This document shows positions 25,841 to 33,234 of a stretch of DNA of 64,000 nucleotides, piece by piece (positions within the stretch are counted from its first letter, which is position 1; each line of letters opens with the position of its first letter). The notes beneath the pieces are model-generated. The model saw nothing but the letters and a program-made list of their open reading frames with translations. It did no database searches and was not told the origin of the DNA. Position numbers and translations under genes: made by a program. This DNA is from SZUA-309 sp965230005 (lineage in GTDB: Bacteria; Pseudomonadota; Gammaproteobacteria; Pseudomonadales; Azotimanducaceae), in contig OZ245934.1 in assembly GCA_965230005.1 (NCBI GenBank), positions 4,712,001-4,776,000 on the forward strand. Reading direction: 5' to 3'.

Positions 25841-27001
25841 ATGACCTACGCAGCCCATCGCCGCATCATCGATGTGGATTCCCATCTCATTGAGCTGGAC
25901 GACTTCCTGCACAACGCCGCCCGGCCGGAACACCGCGACAAGGTGCCGTCCATGCACGACCAGAAAGGCCTGCCGGTCGTGCAGGCGGGCCTCGATCGGG
26001 GGCGCGAGCTCTTTGCCAAGCGCCAGCAGGATCCGGTCACCATGGCCAAATTCGAAGCGTCGCTCATGGACAACACCAAGAGTGGCTGGAACCGACTCGG
26101 TGCCTTCGATCCGAAGGAACGGTCGCACACGCTCGATCTGCTCGGCTTCGAGATGCAGTGGGTGTTGCCCACCTTCTCCTTTCACCAGACCGTGCACGCG
26201 GCTACCGACGATGCCCTCGCGGCAACGTCCATGACCCTGAACAAGGCCATGGCCGATTTCTGCGCACACGACGAGCGCCTGAAAGCGGTCGGCTACCTGC
26301 CGCTGAATCTGGGTCCGGAGGTCGCGAAGCGGATCATGGATCAGGGTTTTGCGGACGGCTGCTATACCTTCATGGTGCCGACCAACGAGCCGGATCCAAG
26401 CAAGCCGTCTTATACGCACCCGGATTTCGATCCCATCTGGAACGGCTTTGCCCAGCGGCGCACGCCGGCCGGTGTGCACGTGGCGGCGAACGGTAACTAC
26501 ACCGCCGTGTCGCCGAGCTTCAAGAACAACGGCAAATCCGAGCTTGCCCTTGGCGGTGACGCGCCGGCAGGCGAGCTGGGACTGCTGAACATCGGCACGA
26601 GCGCGCAGCTGTTCCTCTCTGCCATGATCTTCGACGGAGTTTTCGAGCGGCATCCGGCGCTGCGTATGATCAGCATGGAACACGCAGCCACCTGGCTGCC
26701 ATCCTGGCTGCATCAGCTCGACTTCACGGCGCACATGTTCAAGCGGCGCCGTGAGTTTCCGGAGGCCCCTTCCGAGACCGCGCGGCGACACATCAAAGTC
26801 TCACCCTTCGCCGATGAGCCCGTGGGTTGGATCATCGACAACGTCGGCCCGGACATGCTGGTGTTTGCATCGGACTACCCGCATCCGGAAGGCACCGGGA
26901 ATCCGATCGGCAAGTTCGAACGCAACATGCCGAACTGCGATCAGGAGACCATGGACAAGTTCTACTTCGGCAACATGCTGGAGGTCATGAACGTCGCCTG
27001 A
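25841..27001 (+). CDS. Amidohydrolase family protein (amidohydrolase 2 type)
   Basis: A 386-residue TIM-barrel hydrolase starting at an ATG preceded by GGGGAGAG. The N-terminal motif IDVDSHLIE is the variant of the metal-binding first strand seen in the amidohydrolase 2/ACMSD-like family. The C-terminal FASDYPHPEG supplies the conserved Asp-x-x-His region. Such proteins act as hydrolases or decarboxylases on ring-cleavage products and related acids. Monocistronic, likely controlled by the divergent TetR regulator. Confidence 0.87.
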   Translation: MTYAAHRRIIDVDSHLIELDDFLHNAARPEHRDKVPSMHDQKGLPVVQAGLDRGRELFAKRQQDPVTMAKFEASLMDNTKSGWNRLGAFDPKERSHTLDLLGFEMQWVLPTFSFHQTVHAATDDALAATSMTLNKAMADFCAHDERLKAVGYLPLNLGPEVAKRIMDQGFADGCYTFMVPTNEPDPSKPSYTHPDFDPIWNGFAQRRTPAGVHVAANGNYTAVSPSFKNNGKSELALGGDAPAGELGLLNIGTSAQLFLSAMIFDGVFERHPALRMISMEHAATWLPSWLHQLDFTAHMFKRRREFPEAPSETARRHIKVSPFADEPVGWIIDNVGPDMLVFASDYPHPEGTGNPIGKFERNMPNCDQETMDKFYFGNMLEVMNVA

Positions 27002-27017
27002 CGTTGCCTGATCCGTC

Positions 27018-27038
27018 GCTGCCTCACTCGGAGGCAGC
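27018..27038. terminator. Bidirectional terminator-like hairpin
   Basis: GCTGCCTC (27018-27025) and GAGGCAGC (27031-27038) form an eight-base-pair stem with a five-base loop between the convergent amidohydrolase and NADAR genes; it overlaps the stop of the latter. No strong T-run. Confidence 0.45.
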
Positions 27039-27446
27039 GAGTTCTTCCCGCAGCTTGCTGCGCACGTCCATGAGCACCTGGCCGTAGGTGTTGTGACCCC
27101 GGCGGTCGCGGCCGCAGCCCCAGTAGTAGTCGTACTGACTACGCTCGATGAGGCGAAGCTCGCCGGTTCCGAGCAGGCGCTCCGCGACTTCCGGATGGGT
27201 TCGGCACTTGGTATAGACCGCCCGGGTCATGATCACCCGGCGCAGCTTCGACCAGTCTTTCCGGAGCTTGCGAAAGCGGCTGCGGCCGAGCTTGCGGGCT
27301 TTTGCCGGGTGAGGGGCCAAGCGGACTCTATCCTGATCCGCCGGATCTTCGAACTTCATACCCTGGAAGTAGTGCTCCACCGAGGGCCAGAACCGGCCTT
27401 CCAGCTCGAAACCGTGCCTGGAATAGGTGGATAGCGGGTCGTTCAC
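27024..27446 (-). CDS. NADAR (YbiA-like) domain protein
   Basis: About 140 residues from a GTG. Family features are FWPSVEHYFQGMKF, with the catalytic-region Glu and His, and WGCGRDRRGHNTYGQVLMDVR. NADAR proteins act on ADP-ribose or ribose-glycosylated nucleotides: YbiA removes riboflavin-pathway damage intermediates, and others reverse guanine ADP-ribosylation. The frame is open upstream of the GTG and encodes QDIYLSRADV, which fits the usual start of the domain, so the true start may be further upstream at a non-standard codon. It follows the His-rich gene by 52 bases. Confidence 0.8.
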   Translation of the reverse strand: MNDPLSTYSRHGFELEGRFWPSVEHYFQGMKFEDPADQDRVRLAPHPAKARKLGRSRFRKLRKDWSKLRRVIMTRAVYTKCRTHPEVAERLLGTGELRLIERSQYDYYWGCGRDRRGHNTYGQVLMDVRSKLREELAASE

Positions 27447-27498
27447 GTCGGCCCGCGAGAGGTAGATGTCCTGTGCGTTGTCGGCCGTGGGTGTTCCC

Positions 27499-27840
27499 TC
27501 AGGCGAGTTGCAGGGGACCGTGGTTGTCGCAATGACCGTCGTGCGGGTGATGCAGGTGCCCGTCTACCAGGTAGTCGACGTGATCGCCGTGGGGGACGGC
27601 CGGGTGGCCGCAATCGGGGCCGTGCACGTGGCTTGCGTCGTGGCCGCTGCAATCGTGCGCGGCGCAGTCTGCAGGGTTGTCTGCGGAGACTTCGATCACG
27701 TGCTCGTCGTAGTGGCCGTCGTGCGCGCAGTGCAGGTGGCCATCATGGAGATAGCCGACGTGGTTCTCGTGCTTTACCGCGACGTGGCCGCAGTTGGGGC
27801 CATGCTCATGGCTGTGGTTTTCGTGAATGTCGTGGTCCAT
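27499..27840 (-). CDS. Histidine-rich metal-binding protein
   Basis: A 113-residue soluble protein with about a quarter His. It is an internal duplication: HGPNCGHVAVKHENHVGYLH and a second copy beginning HGPDCGHPAVPHGDHVDYLV, each followed by a DGHLH and HDGH segment, joined by a Cys/His linker (CAAHDCSGHDASH). There is no signal peptide, so it should act in the cytoplasm as a metal buffer or store. It lies 12 bases downstream of an ArsR-type regulator and would be controlled by it. Confidence 0.8.
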   Translation of the reverse strand: MDHDIHENHSHEHGPNCGHVAVKHENHVGYLHDGHLHCAHDGHYDEHVIEVSADNPADCAAHDCSGHDASHVHGPDCGHPAVPHGDHVDYLVDGHLHHPHDGHCDNHGPLQLA

Positions 27841-27852
27841 GGATGAATACTC

Positions 27853-28161
27853 CTAGTCTGATCCGTGGTGGTGGCCGCTCGGATTCGCGTGATCGAGCAC
27901 GTTCTGAATGAGTGTCTTCACGTGCGAGTCCGACAGCCGATAAAACATGTCGCGCCCGTCACGGCGCCGGCTGACGAGGTTTTCCTGCAGCAGGACCCGC
28001 AGCCGCTGCGACGTCGTGGACATCTCGGCGTTGGTCAACGCTGCGATCTCAGACACCCGATACTCTCCCTTCAGAAGCAGTTCGAGGATCCGCAATCTGG
28101 CCGGATCGCCGCCCGCCCTGAGCATGCCGGCGGCGCGCTCGAGGATGCCCGTCGAGGTCAT
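27853..28161 (-). CDS. ArsR/SmtB-family metalloregulator
   Basis: A 102-residue winged-helix repressor. Recognition helix region: VSEIAALTNAEMSTTSQRLRVL; wing: LVSRRRDGRDMFYRL. The C-terminus ends in HANPSGHHHGSD, which together with a preceding Asp/His-containing helix (DSHVKTLIQNVLDH) fits an alpha-5 zinc-type site as in SmtB/CzrA. There is no ArsR-type CVC motif. The palindrome at 28221-28244 just upstream is its probable operator, and the His-rich gene downstream its target. Confidence 0.88.
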   Translation of the reverse strand: MTSTGILERAAGMLRAGGDPARLRILELLLKGEYRVSEIAALTNAEMSTTSQRLRVLLQENLVSRRRDGRDMFYRLSDSHVKTLIQNVLDHANPSGHHHGSD

Positions 28162-28220
28162 CGGGAAAGCGCCGGCCGGCCCTGGCTGCGGTCAAAGGTG
28201 CTGTTCAAGCTGAAGATTCT

Positions 28221-28244
28221 ATATTTCATCAAATTATGAAATAT
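28221..28244. promoter_or_regulatory. ArsR/SmtB-type operator
   Basis: A perfect inverted repeat, ATATTTCAT, six-base spacer, ATGAAATAT, lies 60 bases upstream of the ArsR-type gene start in an otherwise GC-rich region. Size, AT content and the TTCAT/ATGAA half sites are typical of this repressor family. Confidence 0.7.
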
Positions 28245-28296
28245 AAAACTATCGCACATTTCTCGGGATGTACAGGTCTGCGGAGCGGCAGTCGCT

Positions 28297-29184
28297 TCAG
28301 AGTCTCGCGGTAAGGAACGCGCTGATGTTGCCGATGGCTTCTCGGCCTTCTGGAAGAAAAGCGGACAACACGGGGAACGCGTGGGGCATCCCCGGCCAGA
28401 CGACGAGTTCCGCTTCGCCGCCGGCGGCTTTCAGTTGCTCGACGAGCGACTCCGAGTCGCTGAGCAGCACTTCGCCGCTGCCAACGATCACGTAGACGGG
28501 CGGCAAACTGCTGAGGTCCGCGTGCAGCGGGGAGGCCAGCGGTGAGCGAGGGTCCTGGCCGTTCAGGTAGTGCGTTGCGAAACGGTTGATGGCCTCCGGT
28601 GAAAGCATCACGTCCTTATCGGCGTTGCCGAGCAGGCTTTCGCCGAGCAGGGTCATGTCTACCCAGGGAGAGATCAGTGCAGCCGCCTTCGGTAGCGGCA
28701 CGGCCAGCGTTTTCAGGTTCACCATGAGCGCCGTCGCCAGCCCACCGCCGGCGGAGTCCCCGGCGAGCACAATGCGGTCTGCCGCATAGCCTTCCGCGAG
28801 CAGGAACCGATAGGCCGTCGTCGCATCCTCAACGGCCGCCGGGAAGGGGTGTTCCGGGGCCAGCCGGTAGTCGATCAGCAGCACCTTCAGTCGGGTCTCT
28901 TTCGCCAGGCGCCAGGCGATATCCCGATGGCTGTCGGGACCGCCAAACACGTAGCCGCCGCCGTGGAGATACAGCAGCACCGCATCCTCCGCCGCACCTT
29001 GGGCGGTCAGCCACTCTGACGGCACGCCGCCGGCGCTGTCGGTTTCCACCGTAACGTCCGCCGGTGGGTTACCCGTCGACCGGCTCATCTGCTTGCGCAG
29101 CGCCGCCGGCTCCTCGAAGGTCGACATCTGCTTCCGAATCGTGTGCCGCAGCACGAACGAGATGATGCTGGCTCGAATGCTCAT
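28297..29184 (-). CDS. Alpha/beta hydrolase fold-3 esterase (hormone-sensitive lipase type)
   Basis: About 295 residues from ATG 29184 (an in-frame TTG lies 15 bases earlier). The oxyanion motif HGGG is at residues 74-77, the nucleophile Ser144 in GDSAGGG, and the C-terminal catalytic His in MPHAFPV; the acid is probably in VIVGSGEVLLSDS. There is no cleavable signal, but the first helix (ASIISFVLRH) is amphipathic. It would hydrolyse short to medium acyl esters. Divergent from the large membrane protein at 29327. Confidence 0.9.
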   Translation of the reverse strand: MSIRASIISFVLRHTIRKQMSTFEEPAALRKQMSRSTGNPPADVTVETDSAGGVPSEWLTAQGAAEDAVLLYLHGGGYVFGGPDSHRDIAWRLAKETRLKVLLIDYRLAPEHPFPAAVEDATTAYRFLLAEGYAADRIVLAGDSAGGGLATALMVNLKTLAVPLPKAAALISPWVDMTLLGESLLGNADKDVMLSPEAINRFATHYLNGQDPRSPLASPLHADLSSLPPVYVIVGSGEVLLSDSESLVEQLKAAGGEAELVVWPGMPHAFPVLSAFLPEGREAIGNISAFLTARL

Positions 29185-29326
29185 TGCTCTGGATCTCAAG
29201 CTGTTCCCGCCTGGAAGCTAGACGTTGCTCGGCCTGGCGTCCAGGGGTGGCTGTGTGGACGGTGGCAGAGCGCTCTTTGTGCCGGTTCAATCCATCTGGT
29301 CCGGGCAGTAGCGGTATGATCGAGCA

Positions 29327-31561
29327 ATGACGACACCCCCCATGCTCGCCCCCCTCGAGAAGCTGTCGGCACGCAGACGCGCCGATGTTTACTGGTTCCT
29401 CGCCCTGCTCGGTCTGCTGCCGGCGCTGCGGGACGATCTGCTCTTCCCGCACTCCTGGATCACGCCGCTGCTCGCGAGCTATTCGCTGCCACCGATCGAG
29501 AATCCCTTTGCATTGATGGCGTTGCCGCTGGCCCTCGTGGTCGGTGTGCTTGCCCTTGGGTCACCGCAGCGAATCCGGCTGCTCGCCATGCTGCCGTTCG
29601 TCACCATTGCCGTCGCCGACTTCGGCATCACGCTGGAAGCAGGCTTGAGCACCCAGCTCGACGGGCTCTACAGCGTTTATGTTGGCAGCGCCTTCGTCGT
29701 CTTCGTCTACTTCGTTATCGCCGGAACGGTGATATCCGCGCCGTTCTTCGCGTTTCTGTTCCTCCTGGTGTCGCTGCAGCTGCTCGAGGGATCGATGACC
29801 TGGCCGCAGATCACCGTGTTCGTGGTTGCGACCCTGGCCGCACGTTTGGCGGTAGAGGCATGGCGCCAGAACCGCCCGCTGCTCCGCCAGCTCGGATGGG
29901 CCAACTTCCGCGTCCTCGCGCGGCGAACGTTGGCGCTCTGGTGGCCCATGCTGTTTTTGATTGCCCTCGGGCTCTGGTTGAGCGCACGCCTGATGTCCGG
30001 AACCGAGGAGCTGCTCTACGAAAAAGATGTTGTGACGCCGTATTGCGCCGCCGATCTGGAAGACCTGCAGGCCGAGCTGGCCTGCCCGGGCGGTGAGCTG
30101 GTCCTGAAGAAAACGGACGTCCACTTTCTGCCGCTTGTCCGCTCCGACGTGATCGTGGATCCCCCGGAGTGTGAAGTCTGGGATCAGCGTGGCCTGGAAA
30201 TCCGCACGGAACCGCCGCCGAAACCCTTTGCCTGCCCGCCCCGCGATTCCCTCACGAGCGAGTGGCCACTGACCCGGCTGCCGTTGTTTGAAAGTCTGGA
30301 CCGCATGACGGCGCGCCGCGCGGAGGTGAGCAAGTGGCGCCTCGACCAGGCCATGGTGGCCATCAACGTTGCCACGCTTCGAGCCGCCGGTGAGTTCGAG
30401 GAGGAAGCGGACGCGGAGGCGAGGCGTCTGTTCTCGGTCGTGCCGAAAACTACGGGCATGAAAACGAGCACCTGCTACTTTCCGGATATCACCTGTGCGG
30501 CGGCCAACGTCGTGATCGATGGACTCAATGCGGCTTACGCCAGCGGCCGACGAAAGACGGAGCGCGAATTCGTTGACAAGATGAAGGAGCATGCGCGTGA
30601 AGGCAGCGAAGTGACGACTCAGCTCGTCGACAGCACCACTGAGCTGGCTCAGAAAGAGCTCCAGCACCACATCGACGTGGCCGCGGCCCGCACCCGCCAG
30701 GCCATCGATCGCGTCCGCATGGCGGCGAATCTCACCGGTCAGCTGCTGTTTCTGTTACTTGTCGTGGCAGTCATCAAGAGCCTGCTTTACGTCTTTGCCC
30801 GGGTTGCCTTCGACAAATCGACGGACATCGACGTGGATATGCTCGACCCGGAAGACGTCGTTGCTGAAGGTACGGTCACGCATCTGCAGGAAGTGACCAT
30901 TCCCGGCAGCTATCCCTACAAGATCTTCTACAAAGCCAACTACCAGCCTCTCGGCTTTGCACCGCGTCTGGCAATCCCACAGTGGCGCGCATCGCTCCTT
31001 TCACGGCTGCGCTTCGGCGCCTGGAATATGAACTGCGCCGATCTTCCCCTGGAAGACGAACATGGCATCACCTTCAACTCCATCGAAGCGGAACATCTGG
31101 TGGACTGGGAGATGCAGGAAGGGGAAGAGGTTGTGTTCAGCTATCGCAACTTCGTGGCCATGAACGAAAACGTGCAGCTCAGGACCGTCATCAGTCTGCG
31201 CGTTGCGACACTGCTTCTCGGCCGCATCGTTTTCCACACGGCACGCTGTAACGGCGGACCAGGCCGACTCATTCTGCGCACCCGCGGCAAGCCGGCGACG
31301 GCAGAGCAGGTTGGCCGGAGCATTCCGGCGGCGCGGTTGGTGGCCTGGAATCGCTACGCGCGGTTCTCCGTGGACAGTCATCTCACCAAGGCCGACATTT
31401 TCCTGAACGGCTTCAACCTTCAACGCAGCAGGCGCTCGACGGGGGACGCGGAGGGCAGCGAAGGGCCGCAGGGCATCCTGGTGGTAGAGGCCGATGCCCG
31501 CGATGGCGGTCTGCTGGTCGGCACGCTGCGGTTTGCCCGTAACTTTCTGCTGCCGGTCTAG
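29327..31561 (+). CDS. Large multi-domain membrane protein of unknown function
   Basis: A 744-residue protein not assignable to a known family. The N-terminal 220 residues hold about six hydrophobic segments. A hydrophilic middle part (about 225-470) contains paired Cys residues (PYCAADLEDLQAELACPGG, ECEVWD, TCYFPDITCAA), suggesting a disulfide-bonded periplasmic domain and a long charged helix (about 405-460). A further membrane segment (LTGQLLFLLLVVAVIKSLLY) precedes a soluble C-terminal domain of beta-rich character with GGPGRLILRTRG and IPAARLVAW. That end faintly recalls the AIM24/TRAP-like beta fold. Monocistronic and not horizontally acquired by composition. Confidence 0.7.
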   Translation: MTTPPMLAPLEKLSARRRADVYWFLALLGLLPALRDDLLFPHSWITPLLASYSLPPIENPFALMALPLALVVGVLALGSPQRIRLLAMLPFVTIAVADFGITLEAGLSTQLDGLYSVYVGSAFVVFVYFVIAGTVISAPFFAFLFLLVSLQLLEGSMTWPQITVFVVATLAARLAVEAWRQNRPLLRQLGWANFRVLARRTLALWWPMLFLIALGLWLSARLMSGTEELLYEKDVVTPYCAADLEDLQAELACPGGELVLKKTDVHFLPLVRSDVIVDPPECEVWDQRGLEIRTEPPPKPFACPPRDSLTSEWPLTRLPLFESLDRMTARRAEVSKWRLDQAMVAINVATLRAAGEFEEEADAEARRLFSVVPKTTGMKTSTCYFPDITCAAANVVIDGLNAAYASGRRKTEREFVDKMKEHAREGSEVTTQLVDSTTELAQKELQHHIDVAAARTRQAIDRVRMAANLTGQLLFLLLVVAVIKSLLYVFARVAFDKSTDIDVDMLDPEDVVAEGTVTHLQEVTIPGSYPYKIFYKANYQPLGFAPRLAIPQWRASLLSRLRFGAWNMNCADLPLEDEHGITFNSIEAEHLVDWEMQEGEEVVFSYRNFVAMNENVQLRTVISLRVATLLLGRIVFHTARCNGGPGRLILRTRGKPATAEQVGRSIPAARLVAWNRYARFSVDSHLTKADIFLNGFNLQRSRRSTGDAEGSEGPQGILVVEADARDGGLLVGTLRFARNFLLPV

Positions 31562-31591
31562 CCCGGCCTGGCTCCAGGCGTCGGAGTGTGC

Positions 31592-32488
31592 TCAGGCGGT
31601 CAGCGCTGCCAGCTCTTCCGCCAGCAGGTCGAAGACCACGCGGATACGCCGGCTCGTATGGAGTTCCCGGTGTGAGAGCAGCCAAACGGGGATCTCCGGG
31701 TCGAAGAGATCGGGTACCACGCTCACGAGGTCGTCGAAGATATCGCCGGTATCCATGGGCAGGAAACCGAAGCCGAGCCCTTCCCGAATGAGCTGCAGCA
31801 TGCAGTTGCCGCTCGCGGCACTGGCGCGGAACTGCTCCGGGTGCAACTCGAGTCCCTGCTCGGCAACGCCCGCGATGAGTCCCGCTGTGTTGTCGATGCC
31901 GATGAAGTCCTTGTCTGTCAGATCGGCGAAGCTCCGGGGTGTCCCGACCTCGTCGAGGAGTCTTCTTGCGGCATAGATGCGACCGCGCAAGTTGCCGATG
32001 CGACGGGCAATGAGATCAGGCTGGGTGGGTTCCGCATGGCGGATGGCGATGTCCGCCTCCCGCTGCAGAAGGTCCCGTACCTGGTCCGAGGCGACCACCT
32101 CCACGACAATCCCCGGAGCCCGCTCCCGGAGCTTTCGCAGCATGGGCGGCAGATAGTAGGTCGCCAGCATCTCCGTAGCGGTGATACACACCTTGCCCTC
32201 GATGGCCTGGGATTGCCCGGACGCCGCGAGCGCCACTCGATTGGCTGCCTCGGCCATGGTGCGGACGTGCTCGAGGAGCTCGAGCCCGGCGCCGGTCAGC
32301 TGCAGCTGCCGATGGCCGCGCTCGAACAGGGTCACCCCGAGTGCCTGCTCCAGCCCCGTCACCTGGCGGCTCAGGGTTGGCTGGGTCAGCTCGAGGGCCC
32401 GGGCGGCGGCGGAGAGTGAACCTTCTTCAGCGGCGGCCAGAAAGGCGCGCGCCTGATTCCAATCGAAGGAAAGGTCAGACCAGTTCAT
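31592..32488 (-). CDS. LysR-family transcriptional regulator
   Basis: A 298-residue regulator with helix-turn-helix AAAEEGSLSAAARALELTQP then TLSRQVTGLE, the branch of LysR proteins that controls a single adjacent gene. It is divergent from the methyltransferase gene at 32587; the shared intergenic region has inverted repeats. Control of the methyltransferase is inferred from position. Confidence 0.92.
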   Translation of the reverse strand: MNWSDLSFDWNQARAFLAAAEEGSLSAAARALELTQPTLSRQVTGLEQALGVTLFERGHRQLQLTGAGLELLEHVRTMAEAANRVALAASGQSQAIEGKVCITATEMLATYYLPPMLRKLRERAPGIVVEVVASDQVRDLLQREADIAIRHAEPTQPDLIARRIGNLRGRIYAARRLLDEVGTPRSFADLTDKDFIGIDNTAGLIAGVAEQGLELHPEQFRASAASGNCMLQLIREGLGFGFLPMDTGDIFDDLVSVVPDLFDPEIPVWLLSHRELHTSRRIRVVFDLLAEELAALTA

Positions 32489-32567
32489 TGATATTCGTAT
32501 ATCAGATCATCGAAAATGGGCATTCTATGCGTTATCTGCGTATGGCTAAATAGCGTCTCGATAACGC
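32489..32567. promoter_or_regulatory. Intergenic inverted repeats between LysR and methyltransferase genes
   Basis: TGATAT-TCGT-ATATCA at 32489-32504 abuts the LysR start, where it could serve autoregulation. GCGTTATC (32529-32536) and GATAACGC (32560-32567) form a second perfect inverted repeat 20 bases ahead of the methyltransferase. The segment is markedly AT-rich. Confidence 0.4.
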
Positions 32568-32586
32568 AGTTTTTGAGGTTTTCACC

Positions 32587-33213
32587 GTGGCAGTGACATC
32601 AAGCGAGTTCTGGGACCGAATCGCGCCCGGCTACAGCCAGCAGCCCATCTCCGATGAGAAAAGTTATGCCCGCAAGCTCGCGGCTACGCAGGCGCTCATG
32701 CGGCCGCAGATGGAGCTGCTGGAGTTCGGCTGCGGCACCGGTTCCACCGCCCTGACCCATTCCCCCCATGTAGCCCACATCCTGGCCACCGACGTTTCCG
32801 CGGAGATGATTCGCATCGGCCGCGAGAAGGCGGCCGATGCGGGCATCGACAATGTGAGCTTTCAGCAGGCTGGCGTTGAGGACTTTGTTGGAGCCGATGG
32901 CAGCTACGACATGGTGCTGGCGTTGAACCTCCTGCACCTGGTGCCCGACTATGGGGCGGCGGTGGCTCGGATCCATGGGCTCCTGAAACCGGGCGGTTAC
33001 TTTGTCTCCAGCACTGTCTGCCTGGCAGATCGGTTGTGGTTCCTGCGTCCGGTGATTCCCGTGATGCAGTGGATCGGCAAAGCACCCTTTGTGAGTTTTC
33101 TCAAGGCGGACGAGGTGCACGAGGAGATCCGGCGCGCAGGATTCGAGACCCGTGAGCACTGGACCCATGGACGAGCCAACAGCTTCTTTCTGATTGCGCA
33201 GAAGCCGAACTAG
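32587..33213 (+). CDS. Class I SAM-dependent methyltransferase
   Basis: A 208-residue enzyme starting at GTG. SAM-binding motif I is LLEFGCGTGSTAL, motif II ILATDVSAEMI, and the post-motif MVLALNLLHLVPD is of the UbiE/methyltransferase 11-12 type. The C-terminal half has a hydrophobic stretch (LWFLRPVIPVMQWIG) often seen in those acting on lipid-like molecules. Substrate unknown. Likely controlled by the divergent LysR regulator. Confidence 0.88.
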   Translation: MAVTSSEFWDRIAPGYSQQPISDEKSYARKLAATQALMRPQMELLEFGCGTGSTALTHSPHVAHILATDVSAEMIRIGREKAADAGIDNVSFQQAGVEDFVGADGSYDMVLALNLLHLVPDYGAAVARIHGLLKPGGYFVSSTVCLADRLWFLRPVIPVMQWIGKAPFVSFLKADEVHEEIRRAGFETREHWTHGRANSFFLIAQKPN

Positions 33214-33234
33214 CGCGCGGACTCAATCCGCGCG
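33214..33234. terminator. Hairpin between convergent genes
   Basis: CGCGCGGA (33214-33221) and TCCGCGCG (33227-33234) form a GC-rich eight-base-pair stem with a five-base loop that contains the stop codon of the phosphoesterase gene. It begins directly after the methyltransferase stop. No T-run. Confidence 0.4.
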
